Below, piece after piece: positions 13,057 through 23,942 of a stretch of DNA of 64,000 bases. The stretch is from the NCBI GenBank assembly GCA_033977485.1, contig CM066992.1:103614140-103678139 (forward strand), in the 5' to 3' direction. The position numbers and the translations under genes were made by a program. Each line of letters opens with the position of its first letter. Position 1 is the stretch's first letter. The notes beneath the pieces were generated by a model. That model worked only from the letters and a program-made list of their open reading frames with translations. It ran no database searches and was not told the origin of the DNA. The stretch is from Hydrangea macrophylla. Lineage: Eukaryota; Streptophyta; Magnoliopsida; Cornales; Hydrangeaceae.

Positions 13057-13066
13057 CTATTTATAG
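13057..13066 (-). promoter_or_regulatory. TATA-like box of the Tekay 5' LTR
   Basis: Minus strand reads CTATAAATAG in a position suited to an LTR core promoter, with an identical copy at 6134-6143. Transcription start is not visible from sequence alone. Confidence 0.55.
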
Positions 13067-13579
13067 GCAAACTTCTCGGAAATTGTGTTTACCTCCCCGC
13101 AAGTTCCTCAAAACTTCTCATTCACCCATGAAACTTCGCACACGTCTATTTTATAACTTTACGAGTGAAAACTATAAATTTCAAAAGTTTTCGACTAGGT
13201 TTCGTTTGGGTCCAAAAATAGCGTTCGAAACTATATTCTGTGAAATCTCTACACAACCTACCTTTTCAATTAATGAATCACTTACGTTCTCACCATAGTT
13301 CTCAAAATGATATATAACAATATCGAAACTATCAGAAATTATACTACACAGGTATAATTCACTATTCATAGAATACCAGATAAGTCAAATAACATTTAAA
13401 TCATATAAATGTCATTTACTCGTGCCAATGAAAATCTCAATTACCAATTTCCTCGTGTCCTTACTGACACTTCACCGTTGACCCACAGTCAACCTCAACT
13501 CAATATTAATAAACATTAATATTTCAAAATATCAAATGATGCATGTTCAAAACCATAAATTTCTGGAACGGGTGTGACA

Positions 13580-13935
13580 ATAAGGTTGCTATTAAACCTA
13601 CCAATTATGAATTGTGATCAAATATGCCTTCACATGGGTACCTAAATTGGTCTCATTTATCCATCATATGACATAATTATATCTTTAAGCATTTAAACAA
13701 GTAGTCATTTAAGCATATAATTACATCTAAATGCAGTTTATATTATTTAGACCTTCGTCGGGTCCCACTTCTATACCAGTTTCACTTAACTTGAAACTTT
13801 CATCTGTGTTACCATCTGAACACCTTTTCACCTGTGGGTTCATAACCCCACCTTAAACCATCATATGCATTAATTATCATTAATTATCATACATTAACAT
13901 CACATTAACCTTCTTTTATGGGTATGGGTGTTACA
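13580..13935 (+). mobile_element. 5'-truncated gypsy-type LTR, right fragment
   Basis: Continuation of the LTR interrupted at 4481: 13585 onward matches about 29130-29481 (shared words such as GCTATTAAACCTACCAATTA) and ends GGGTGTTACA, a plausible LTR 3' end. Starts with the ATAAG duplication of the Tekay insertion. Confidence 0.7.
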
Positions 13936-14904
13936 TTGTCGATGAAACTTAAGAGAAATTTCTCTTAACTTTCATCAATATTTAGAGAATTTTATCTTAA
14001 TATTTCACTACATAGGCTATGTATTGGGAGAAGTTGCTAGATTTCTGGAGAGGAGTGGTGGTCGTCGAACCATAGGTGAGGCATGAGTGGTGGTCATCGG
14101 AGGTGTCATGGGTGATGGTCATCGGAGATAGCATGTGTGGTGGTTGCCGAGGTTTCATGGGTGGCAGGTGTTGGACGTGGTTGAGGTGGTGGTTGCTATA
14201 GTTCATACGAGTGGAGGTCACCAGAGATCAAGTCGTCGAAGGTGGTGGTGGTGGTCGTCGGAGGTGGAGGTGGAGGTGGTGGTGGTGGTGGTCGCCGGAG
14301 TAATGATGTAGTGATGGCGAGAACACAAATTTGCCTTGTCCTTCCTAGTAAGTCACTTTAAAAATTGGATTTAAAAGTAATTATGAATGCTTTACTGTCC
14401 TTAATAGTAAATCCCCCCTTTTTTTGTGGGGATATACTAGTTTTTTCTTCATCATATCCATTACATAAACCAAAAGGCTGAAAGATGGTATAGCGTAAAC
14501 ATTGATGTACTGAGGGATTTGAGTCATGTTTGTCCAGTAATAAAATGGATTCTCTCATAGATTCACCAGCCTTCCACGGATGACAGAACGACAAATATTT
14601 TCAAATTGAGGATGATGACTAAAAATCTAATGTCATGCTAAATAATTCCCTTCTAGAAAGGCATCTCATAAGTTTTCATGGGGGATATAGCTGTCATTTG
14701 TGGTAAAGAAAACGACCCAAGGATCCTCGATAGTGCACTGCCCGGGCAACGTCAACGTGGCGCTGGCAGGACCATACTTTTAAAAAAAAAAAAAAAACTC
14801 ATTTGTGATCCTGCCAACACCAGACAACTCGCGGCTACGAATCCGAACTCAAAAAAATGATAGGTAGGGGATTTGATTTAAGTCCACTTTTAACCCTAAC
14901 AAAC
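13936..14904. other. Non-genic DNA with hairpin and GGT-rich tract
   Basis: Contains a 36-bp near-perfect palindrome (13941-13976, one mismatched pair) just after the LTR end, and a GGTGG-rich tract at about 14165-14300. No gene is supported; short frames across the GGT tract are low-complexity artefacts. Confidence 0.55.
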
Positions 14905-15084
14905 GAGAAGTTATTCAATGGTCCGAGACCATTGCTACGTGGTAGTCCCAGCCAGTACAGGATTGTCATGTGACAAAGCTGTTTGCCTTTTAGAGATAAA
15001 AAGTTTACATTTGACCATATAACAGTTCACTACTGACCAAGAACACCACATAGCATAGTATCGAGTACAATAGAATAATTTCTC
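14905..15084. mobile_element. MITE, copy 2 of the two-copy family
   Basis: 180-bp copy of the element at 308-490, with the same ends (GAGAAGTTATTC and GAATAATTTCTC) and clear interior similarity, for example around ATTCAATGGTCC and CATATAACAGTTCACT. The flanks are CAAAC-rich on both sides; a clean duplication cannot be read because of that local repetition. Confidence 0.75.
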
Positions 15085-15260
15085 CAAACAAACAAACTGC
15101 CAAATATTTAAGAAGCAACCATAATGTTATCATAATTACATGCATGGTTAGCAATTAGAACATTAAGAAACAAAACATCAAAGGACAAAAATCACAAAAC
15201 CCTCTCATCTTTCTACATGTATATAGTCAAAGATTCTTTAAAGATGGCGTCCTCTTTTTA

Positions 15261-15373
15261 TTAAAGAGAGGGCCTCCGTTTTGATCGTCGGATCGTATTT
15301 AAAATTTGTGAAACGATTAAACTGCTCTTAATGAAAACACGATCTGATGACCAAAATAGAGGCCCTCTCTTTA
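15261..15373. mobile_element. Small MITE, split by a solo LTR
   Basis: Left end TTAAAGAGAGGGCCTC and right end GAGGCCCTCTCTTTA are inverted copies; the inversion extends about 35 bp inward (GATCGTCGGATCGT against ACGATCTGATGACC). The final base of the right end lies at 29487, after the solo LTR inserted at 15374 with TSD CTTTA. Rejoined it would be about 114 bp flanked by TA. No coding capacity; superfamily uncertain. Confidence 0.6.
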
Positions 15374-17293
15374 TGTCACACCCCAACCCGCCTCGGGCAG
15401 ATTAGGACACGTGTAACAAGCCCACACATCAAAACACCCTTAATTTACTAAGAAAAACATGGATTAGACCTCTTTGAATAGCTTCGCTGACACAAAATAG
15501 CCCCAAGGGCAAAATTATCATTTATAATGTATATCAAAATTTTACACCAAAACATAGGTCTTTGAGTCCCGGTTCCAACGCAAAAAATGGCGCATGAATC
15601 CGAGTTTTGTAGAGAGAGTTATGCTTGTTTCCGTAAAAGTCAGCAGCTGCCAGAAGCAGAGGCGGATCGATCCGCGAAAAAGAAGGGATCGATCCATTTT
15701 TCAAATTTTTTAGCATAATGTCCCCGAAAAAGGGTGGATCTATAACACCCACATTTGTGTTATTGCTTTTGCATTACATTTTCATGCATGATAATGTGAT
15801 GTGGCGTGTCTTATGACACATGTTTGGGTGAGTTTTGACTCACGAGTTGATTTAGGTGTCTGTATTAGAGAACCCTCTGAGACTGTAGTGATGGAGTGTT
15901 GTGATGTTTTGACGTCTCTCCGAGTATGAGATGGTTATTGTGGAGCACTTTAAATGTTTATCTGGAAATAAATGTTTACCTGTGTATTTCAATATCTGTA
16001 TTATTTTCTGTTTTAGAATTTATTTCTGTTGTTAGTTTTAGTATCCTGGTGAGAACGAATTAACACGCTATTAATTTGGTAGGCTAATTAACAACTTCGA
16101 AAACGTCATGTAGAAATTCGCGTTTTAGCAACCAAACGAAACTTAGTCGAAAACTTTTATAATTTCGAAGTTTCACTCGTAAAGCTATGAATAAGCTGTA
16201 TAGAGAGTTTCAGAGATTGATTTGGAGTTTTGAAAACTCGTGGGGAGGTAAACGTAATTCCTGAGAGTTTTGCCTATATATAGATAGAGATGGTTGAGAT
16301 ATTTTCATAACTCTTAACCTAAAATTCCAAGAAGGAGGCCAAAGGGAGGTTTAGGAGCTTAGAGCTTTGCGACGCCAAACGACGACCTTCCGTCAGTCTG
16401 TTTTCTCCCATATTTCATATTCGAGCTCCTCGAGGTAAGAGCTTCGTTTTGATATATGTTAGGGCTTGTTTGGCCAAGTTTTTCAAAACGTTATTTTCTA
16501 GAATTTTTCATAAAAGTTGATAAATGGAATTTTGATCCATAGGAATTGTACTAGACGGACTTCTGCACGTTCTTTGTGCACGGGTTTTCTTTGGATCGTA
16601 TTTTAAGCACATAAATCGGAGGTGAGTGATTCAACTATATTTTTAGAATGGTTTCTTGATATGTATTCATGTTATGTTTGAATAGCATGTATTAATACTT
16701 AGAGATATCTTGTGTAGTTCATATTGGGCATTTATATTGATAAGTAGACCCAATAGCACGATGAAATGTTTTGATTACCGTGAGCATGGTGATATGCATT
16801 TGAGCATGTTAAGTTGCTTATTTGGGTCAGAAGGAGTACGTGGTCACCGTGCCATTTTGTGGAGCCGATATAGGCATTAAGGTCGCACGATTGAAGAGAA
16901 GAATCGTGGGTCTTACCCTTTCGCGTGGACTTATTGGTGAGGAGTCGCGGATTGGGAATATGGACGGGCACGTGAGTCTCTCGCAACTAGTATGAATTGT
17001 AGAGATGTGAATGTGGACATGTTTATCATTCATGTACATATGTTGTTTTATTCACTAAGCGTTAGCTTAAACAAATCAAATATGTGTGGTTATTCAAATA
17101 ACCATTTCAGGTGTAAATGCTGGCGAGGAATCGCAGAAGTGAGCACGTGGGTTGGGAGTTCTTTTAGAAGGCAACTTGAACGTTAATCTTGTAGTTTTGG
17201 GACAATAGAAATGTTGTAATAAGAATTCTTATGGTTTTTAGTTATGTTTAACTTGGTATGTTAGAACGAATCTAAAATGTTGTAATAGTTAGT

Positions 17294-18519
17294 GTTGGTC
17301 CAAAAGTAATCCTTAGAGGGGGGTGAATAAGGATACTTACAATTAATGGCAATTTAAAAACTACTATTAAGCACAAAACTCAATTAAAAGAATAATTAAG
17401 GAGATAAGAGAAAGAGACACTTGCAAACCAATATTTTCAAGTGGTTCGACAATCGCACCCCGCGGCCTACGTCCACCCCCCAAGAACACCTCTTGAGGAA
17501 TCCACTAGTCAATCTTCTTTGGGTGAAGATTAAACCACTCTTTACAAGTTCTTCTTGAACTCCTTTTACACCTCCAATGAATATTGCCTTCACTTGGAGC
17601 AAAGGTTGCACCAACCTTCTTACAACTTGAAGAAAATGATAAATGTTGGGTTACAACTGAATAAGTACTCTCCTTTTTAGAGTAGGTGAAAATAATAAAT
17701 GCTCACAATATAATCTCTCAAGGTTTTACAAAGGAACTCTAGAGTTAGAAGAGTAAATCTCAAGATTTAGGGCTTTGATCTTTGATTGCAACAAGTGTGT
17801 ATTTAATGAGAGTAATAGATGATGCAACAACCAAGTTTTAACTCAGTATATATATACTCTCTCAAAAAAAATAACGTTTAAGGTAGGTGGGAGCATTTAA
17901 TGCTAAAGCAAAACAGAGGAAAAAGAGTCGTTACTGTTTCTGCGCAGAGGTCCAGTCGACTGGGTTTTCGATTCAGTCGACTGCCTTTTTTGAATATTGT
18001 ATATGCGCCTTTAATACAGTCGACTGTAACAAATAGGGTCCATTCGACTGGATGGCTGAAGCAGAATGTAACTTCAAGAATCATGGTTCAGTCGACTGTT
18101 TTATTGTCAGTCGACTGATAAAACTAGCTCCCAGTCGACTGTAAAATAGAGTCCAATCGACTGGATGGCTGAAGCAGAGTGTAGCCTCAGGAACCATGGT
18201 TCAGTCGACTGATAAAACTTGCTCCCAGTCCGACTGATGAAATCAATCAGTCGACTGATCTTCTGATTTACTAATTTTTCTTGTTTTGAAAGGTTTGTTC
18301 TATTTTAAGCCCTTGTTTCTGAGATTCAATCTACCCAACTTTACATTTAGTCCTATGAGAGCAATACAATAATGAATTAGTCTTCCACAATGCTTCCTTG
18401 ATATATCCATCATCAATCTTAGGATCTGTTTGGACAACATGCTAAATGAAAACTTATATATCAACTTAATGGTTTGTTAATCATCAAAATTACTTAGGGT
18501 AAAACCCTTGGGGCTAACA
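17294..18519 (-). repeat. SIRE element 3' LTR
   Basis: 1226-bp LTR. Compared with the other LTR it lacks a short duplicated block (around 26105-26140 there) and carries a 9-bp insertion near 17597; substitutions are concentrated in the palindrome array. The adjoining internal sequence (18520-18536) is the pyrimidine complement of the polypurine tract. Confidence 0.9.
17953..18257. repeat. CAGTCGACTG array in SIRE 3' LTR
   Basis: Eleven units in about 305 bp: eight exact CAGTCGACTG and three variants (CATTCGACTG, CAATCGACTG, CAGTCCGACTG). This LTR is from a Ty1/copia element unrelated to the Tekay element that carries the same motif. Confidence 0.9.
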
Positions 18520-19071
18520 ATCTCCCCCTTTTTGATGATGACAAACTACTAGTTGCTCAAGGTACAAGAATAATACGTAATTGTCCAATAGTGATAATGA
18601 ATGCATTTATTTTGAAGCATATGTGAATAGGTAATCTAACATAGGATGAAAAATTAATGCAATGACACAATGAAGAGAAGTTCAAAGAGACTATTACAAC
18701 GGTATATTTGTTTCTCTCCCCCTTTTGTCATCAACAAAAAAATCTCGTAGAGCGGAGAGAAACTCCCCCTCTTTGAGTGAGTTGATGGACGGGAGGGGGT
18801 GGGGTAGTGTGGGAATCACTGAATAAAACATTTCATCATCTTCCCATGGTTAGTACACAAATAGACATGTATATATAAAAAAAAATCATAAGAGATGAAT
18901 GCAAAGGCAAGCATAATAATAAGAGAAACATTTTAAACACAAAAGGAAAGTATATAGAAACACAAATAGTTATTAGCCTGAACTAGATCCTAAAAAAAAA
19001 AAACGATCTATCTAGAAGTCAGACTACAGAAACAAAATATCTAATTCCAAAATAAAACAACAAAAGAGCTG
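18520..19071. other. SIRE 3' untranslated internal region
   Basis: Sequence between the third ORF and the 3' LTR. It holds the polypurine tract complement beside the LTR (TCTCCCCCTTTTT) and a second C-rich run near 18715-18725. No further coding frame is supported. Confidence 0.6.
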
Positions 19072-20331
19072 TCACAACCCAACGCGACTCCGAATAACTC
19101 GAATGGCATCTCTAGTATCATCAAGACTGGACTGCATCTCAAATAATCGACGATCCACGAGCTCCTGAGTAGCAATAGAGGTGGTGCGAAGTGTGTCCAC
19201 AGCAGAGCCAATCTCCAAGATATCGGAATGGATAGTGTCAAACTGAGATGTGACAGTGGAAGAGAGTGTGGAGATGGAAGAGGAAAGAGTGGACTGTAAG
19301 GTAGTGACAGTGGTGGCGAGAGAGTCAATCGAGGCGGTGATGATGGCGAACTGTTCGGACAAGTCAACAGCAACAGTAGGAGGAGCTGAAGAAGAAGGAA
19401 CATCAGAGGAGGGTACAATAGTGGTGTCAGTGGTGGTGGTGGGAACTGGAGGGTCAACTGTGGGTCGAGGGGCTTTAGGAACAAAAGAGCCAGCCTCGAG
19501 CTTGTATCCCATAAGAGATAGGGTAGTGGAGGAGTAAAGATCGTGAGCAGAAGGATCATGACGGTCACGATCATCGAGAGGGACCTTGAAATGGCGAAAA
19601 ATAGTAGTGAGAGCCATGCCATAAGGAAGGGAGCTGGTTTTTGACTTTTTCTGCGATTCGCAGATATGTTTGCAGAAGAGAGTGGGGAAATCAAATTTCT
19701 TGCCTTCGAGAATGCACCACAACAGAAAAATGTCAAAGTATGAAACGTAATCACGACCACCAGCACGGGGATACAGACAGTAAGTAAGGATATGGTGAAG
19801 AAGACGAGCTTCAAAAGTGAGTTGTGAGGCAGATGGTTTAGAGGCTGAGGCTAAGTTAGGATTGCCACAAACAAGTCGGCAGGCAAGAATGGTATTGAAT
19901 CCATGACCAACATTCCATTTGTTGTCGTCGTAAGCACGAATGATACCCATAGGAATGCCAAAAATTTGAACAAATTTGTCGGGAGTCACTATCATTTTGA
20001 TACCACGAACATAAGATGAGAAAGAGATTTGTGCAGGGGAGGCAGTGAGATTACTGTAGAACTCACGCACAAGACTAGGATACATAGGTTGATTGATTTC
20101 AAGAAAGGGGGACCATCCTAAGGCATTGAACAGTGTGCCTAAACGCAAACCATTTGAGTTTGAAAAAGTGGAGGGAAGAGTTTTACCGAATACGATCTTG
20201 CGATGCAAGAAGATGTCCAAGTAGTCTTGCCGGCGTCCGTCGTCGAGGAAGTATGGAATGGGACGGTGACGTTGAGGAGGTGGAGGCTGAGAGGGCGACT
20301 CCTCGGCTTCTTTCTGTTTCTTGGGAGCCAT
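19072..20331 (-). CDS. SIRE third ORF, env-like position, plant retroelement protein
   Basis: An intact 419-codon frame starting MAPKKQKEAEESPSQ, on the same strand as gag-pol and downstream of it, where SIRE elements carry their extra ORF. Residues 40-260 resemble a domain common in plant retroelement third ORFs, known in databases as a putative plant transposon protein domain (conserved-looking stretches VREFYSNL, SYVRGIKMIVTPDKF, FDIFLLWCILEGKK). A Pro/Thr/Ser-rich linker (about 285-325) is followed by a heptad-like region (about 330-400) likely to form a coiled coil. I see no signal peptide or convincing membrane anchor, so an envelope role is not supported by sequence here. Absence of stops in 1.26 kb suggests recent selection or recent insertion. 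Function unknown. Confidence 0.8.
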   Translation of the reverse strand: MAPKKQKEAEESPSQPPPPQRHRPIPYFLDDGRRQDYLDIFLHRKIVFGKTLPSTFSNSNGLRLGTLFNALGWSPFLEINQPMYPSLVREFYSNLTASPAQISFSSYVRGIKMIVTPDKFVQIFGIPMGIIRAYDDNKWNVGHGFNTILACRLVCGNPNLASASKPSASQLTFEARLLHHILTYCLYPRAGGRDYVSYFDIFLLWCILEGKKFDFPTLFCKHICESQKKSKTSSLPYGMALTTIFRHFKVPLDDRDRHDPSAHDLYSSTTLSLMGYKLEAGSFVPKAPRPTVDPPVPTTTTDTTIVPSSDVPSSSAPPTVAVDLSEQFAIITASIDSLATTVTTLQSTLSSSISTLSSTVTSQFDTIHSDILEIGSAVDTLRTTSIATQELVDRRLFEMQSSLDDTRDAIRVIRSRVGL

Positions 20332-20833
20332 AACATCAGGTGTGGTGGAGCAGAGGTGAGATATAGAGAGGGAGAGATATGGAGATGGTGGTAGAGTGGA
20401 TGGGGAGAGGAGTGTGGAGAGATAGAGCAGGGGAACCAGTCGCCTGGAGAGAAAGGGGAAAAAAATTAGGGCAAAAAGAAAAAAAAACGAAGGAGATATA
20501 TATAGTATCGCGAGTCCAGTCGACTGAAAATAAAGACGGTCGACTGAAAATGGAAATTAGGGTAACTTCAGTCGACTGGGTGAGTGTACGGTCAACTGGG
20601 TCTGAAACAGAATGTGAAAAAAAAAGGTTCAGTCGACGAGAACAATTCAGTCGACTGAAATTTTTGGGATCCAGTCGACTGTAAAGAACAGTTAGTCGAC
20701 TGATCGGGAAAAAGAAAATTTTTTTTTGAAGAGAACAAGAGTTCGGTCGACTGATGCAAGAATCAGTCGACTGATTGTAGTCAGAAAACAGGAATGCAAA
20801 AACTGAAGGGAAATGAGGGTTAAGCCAACGAAC
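20332..20833. other. SIRE spacer between pol and third ORF
   Basis: 502-bp untranslated spacer. It includes GA-rich sequence upstream of the third ORF start and, at 20517-20773, a further CAGTCGACTG array. A promoter or splice site for the third ORF could lie here, but none is identifiable by eye. Confidence 0.6.
20517..20773. repeat. CAGTCGACTG array in SIRE internal spacer
   Basis: About ten units in 257 bp, five exact and the rest one or two bases off (for example CGGTCGACTG, CGGTCAACTG, CAGTCGACGA). This is inside the element, not in an LTR, so the motif occurs in two separate places of the same retrotransposon. Confidence 0.87.
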
Positions 20834-23800
20834 TTACACCACATCGGCTTGACTGGCCATTCCTAGTTCACGACGAATGATACAAAAACGATCTTCTTGA
20901 AGAGGTTTAGTGAAAATGTTTGCCCATTGATGATTTGTATCGATGAAAATAAGTTCGACATCACCTTTTTGAACATGATCTCTAATGAAATGGTGCCTAA
21001 TCTCAATGTGCTTAGTTCTAGAATGCTGAATGGGATTCTTAGAGAGACTAATTACACTAGTGTTATCGCATCTAAGTGGAATGTGATAAAAAAGAAGTCC
21101 AAAGTCTTCTAATTGTTGCTTCATATAAAGAACTTGCGCACAATAACTACCGGCGGCTATATATTCAGCTTCCGCCGTGGACAGAGCTACGGAATTTTGT
21201 TTCTTACTAAACCAAGAGACTAGGGAGTGTCCTAAAAAGTGACACATGCCACTTGTGCTTTTGCGATCCACTTTGCAACTGGCAAAGTCCGCATCCGAAT
21301 AACTAACTAAGTCAAAAGCAGTGTCCTTAGGATACCATAACCCTAAGTCAATTGAGCCTAACAAGTATCTAAAAATGCGCTTAACGGCTACAACATGCGA
21401 CTCTCTAGGTGAGGATTAAAATCTAGCACATAGACACACACTAAACATAATATCCGGTCTACTAGCGGTGAGATACAACAAACAACCTATCATGCCACGG
21501 AAATTTTTATTGTCAACAGGTTTTCCGGATTCATCTTTGTCAAGCTTGAGAGAAGAACTCATGGGAGTTGCAATAGGTTTGCAATTTTCAAAACCAAATC
21601 TTTTTAATAAATCTTTAATGTACTTGGATTGATTTATGAAAATACCATTCTTGTGTTGTTTGATTTGTAACCCAAGAAAGAAATTGAGTTCTCCCATCAT
21701 ACTCATTTCAAATTCATCTTGCATGCATTTTGCAAATTCCTCACACATTTTCTCATTTGTAGCACCAAAGATGATATCATCCACATATATTTGAACAAGC
21801 AATATATCAATTTGTGAATGTTTAATAAAGAGAGTGGTGTCAATTTTTCCTCGAGTAAATCCAAGATCAAGTAAATATTTGCTAAGACGATCATACCAAG
21901 CGCGAGGAGCTTGTTTTAAACCATATAAAGCCTTTGAAAGTTTAAAAACATGATTGGGAAATTTTGAATTTTCAAAACCGGGAGGTTGCTTGACATAAAC
22001 TTCTTCAGCTATAAAGCCATTTAAAAAGGCACTTTTTACATCCATCTGAAAAAGTTTGAAATTTTTGTGGCAAGAAAAAGCTAGTAACATTCTAATGGCT
22101 TCTGACCTTGCTACGGGAGCATAGGTTTCCTCATAATCTATTCCTTCTTCTTGGTTATACCCTTGGGCTACCAATCTAGCCTTATTTCTAATGACAACTC
22201 CGGATTCATCTTTTTTATTCCTAAACACCCATTTGGTTCCTATGATAGAATGATCATTAGGTTTAGGAACTAAAGTCCAAACTTGGTTTCTTTCAAATTG
22301 GTTCAATTCTTCTTGCATAGCCATAATCCAACTATCATCTTGCTCGACTTCCTCTATGTTTTTAGGTTCTATTTGAGATAGAAATGCTAAGTTGTTGCAA
22401 ATGTTTCTAAGAGAGGATCTAGTGGTTATTCCTTGACCGGGGTCACCTATGATTTGATCTATGGGGTGACTAGGAACGGTTTTCCAATCTCTAGGGAGGT
22501 CATCTCTAGTATTGTCTCTAGGATGTTCTAGAGGGATAGGGGAACCTTCTTTAGGCTTTTCTAAAGGAATGGAGGATGAAGTACTAGCCCCATCTAGGCT
22601 TGCTACAACAACATCATCATCATCATCATTACTTCTAAAGGGATTAGCCTCGTCAAAAACTACATGCATGGACTCTTCTACAACTAAGGTATTCTTATTA
22701 AAAACTCTATATGCCTTGCTTATTTGTGAATAACCTAAGAAAATGCCCTCATCCGATTTAGCATCAAACTTACCTAAGTTATCCTTATAATTCAAGATGA
22801 AGCACTTACAACCGAAAATTCTAAAATAACCGATGTTAGGTTTTCTACCCTTCCAAAGTTCATAGGGAGTCTTACCAAGATTATTTCTTATAACAACACG
22901 ATTAATAACGTAGCATGAAGTACTAGTTGCTTCGGCCCAAAAGTATTGTGGCAAAGAGTGTTCGTTTAATAAAGTTCTTGCCATTTCTTGAAGTGACCTA
23001 TATTTTCTTTCAACAACGCCATTTTGTTGAGGAGTTCTTGGTGCTGAAAAGTTATGTCCAAAACCATTTTTGTCGCAAAAATTTGAAATATCTTTATTGT
23101 CAAATTCTCTTCCTCTATCACTTCTAAAATTGTTGATAGCATATCCTTTTTCATTTTGGACACGATTACAAAATTTTACAAGGTTTGGATAGGCCTCATC
23201 TTTATGAGCAAGAAAAATGACCCATGTAAATCTTGAGTAGTCATCAACAATTACGAATGCATACACTTTCCCACTCATACTAGCTACACGATTAGGACCA
23301 AATAAATCCATATGAAGTAATTCAAGGGGCCTACTAGTAGAAATTTCCTTTTTCTTTTTGAAAGAAGTTTTTGTTTGTTTTCCAAGTTGACAAGCGTCAC
23401 AAATTTTATCCTTAACAAACTTTGTTTTTGGCAAACCTTTGACTAAATCATTTTTTGATAAATTGGAAAGGAGATCCATACTAGCATGTCCTAATCGTCT
23501 ATGCCAAAGCCAACTAGTTTCATTCAACACAGCAAAGCATTTAACATCAAGAGAGGAAATATCATCAAAATCAATGGTATAAACATTTTCATCACGATAA
23601 GCGATAAATAGCACTTTATCATCTTTAGCGTTCAAGATCTTGCAAAAATTTGATTCAAAGACAACTTTAAAGCCTTTATCACACAATTGACTAATGCTCA
23701 ATAAATTATGTTTAAGTCCATCAACAAGTAATACATTTTCAATAGTTAAAGAGGAGTTCTTACCAATTTTACCTATGCCGATGATTTTTCCCTTTGAGTT

Positions 23801-23929
23801 GTCTCTGAAGGTAACTTTTCCACCATCCTTGGGAGAGAGAGAGAAGAACTTTGATTTGTCTCCGGTCATGTGTCTAGAGCAACCGCTATCCAGGAACCAT
23901 CTATCCTTGCTTGAGAATTTTAAGCATAC
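20834..23929 (-). pseudogene. SIRE pol: protease, integrase, RT, RNase H
   Basis: Minus-strand pol in Ty1/copia order. Starting near 23929 it encodes the protease site WFLDSGCSRHMTG, the integrase HHCC finger (WHRRLGHASM; CDACQLGKQ) and core (HMDLFGPNR; FRSDRGREFD; PQQNGVVERK). Reverse transcriptase follows (QMDVKSAFLNG; YVDDIIFGA), then RNase H (STAEAEYIAAG; RTKHIEIRHH). A single in-frame TAA at 21416-21418, one C-to-T from CAA, cuts it between RT and RNase H; beyond it the frame 20834-21415 is open. Pol lies in a different frame from gag and is separated from it by stops (gag TAA 23943-23945, pol TAG 23930-23932). A gag-pol stop or shift is known for SIRE elements, so only the TAA at 21416 is a clear lesion. 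Confidence 0.9.
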
Positions 23930-23942
23930 CTATAAAATAAAC

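Larger units (their letters stand above)
4482..13579 (-). mobile_element. Ty3/gypsy retrotransposon, Tekay/Del-type chromovirus, full length
   Basis: Complete 9.1 kb element on the minus strand. It has two LTRs of about 2.18 kb starting TGTCACGACC and ending GGTGTGACA, flanked by the 5-bp TSD ATAAG (4477-4481 and 13580-13584). The order in element direction is 5' LTR (11402-13579), PBS for initiator Met tRNA (11385-11396), gag, protease, reverse transcriptase, RNase H, integrase with C-terminal chromodomain, polypurine tract, 3' LTR (4482-6656). Long LTRs plus the chromodomain fit Tekay/Del. The LTRs differ at about two dozen positions by eye, close to 99% identity, so insertion is recent. 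Five in-frame stops break gag-pol, so this copy is not autonomous. It sits inside an older LTR fragment. Confidence 0.93.
11402..13579 (-). repeat. Tekay element 5' LTR
   Basis: 2178-bp LTR, near-identical to 4482-6656. As the 5' LTR of a minus-strand element it should drive transcription leftward; the TATA-like box is at 13057-13066. TSD ATAAG follows at 13580-13584. Confidence 0.92.

Noticed and set aside
14678..14860. 60-codon plus-strand frame
   Set aside because: No recognisable similarity or composition; ordinary chance frame beside an A-run.
19041..19814. 257-codon Leu/Pro-rich frame overlapping the SIRE third ORF
   Set aside because: It is a shadow of the real 19072-20331 frame; composition reflects the other frame.
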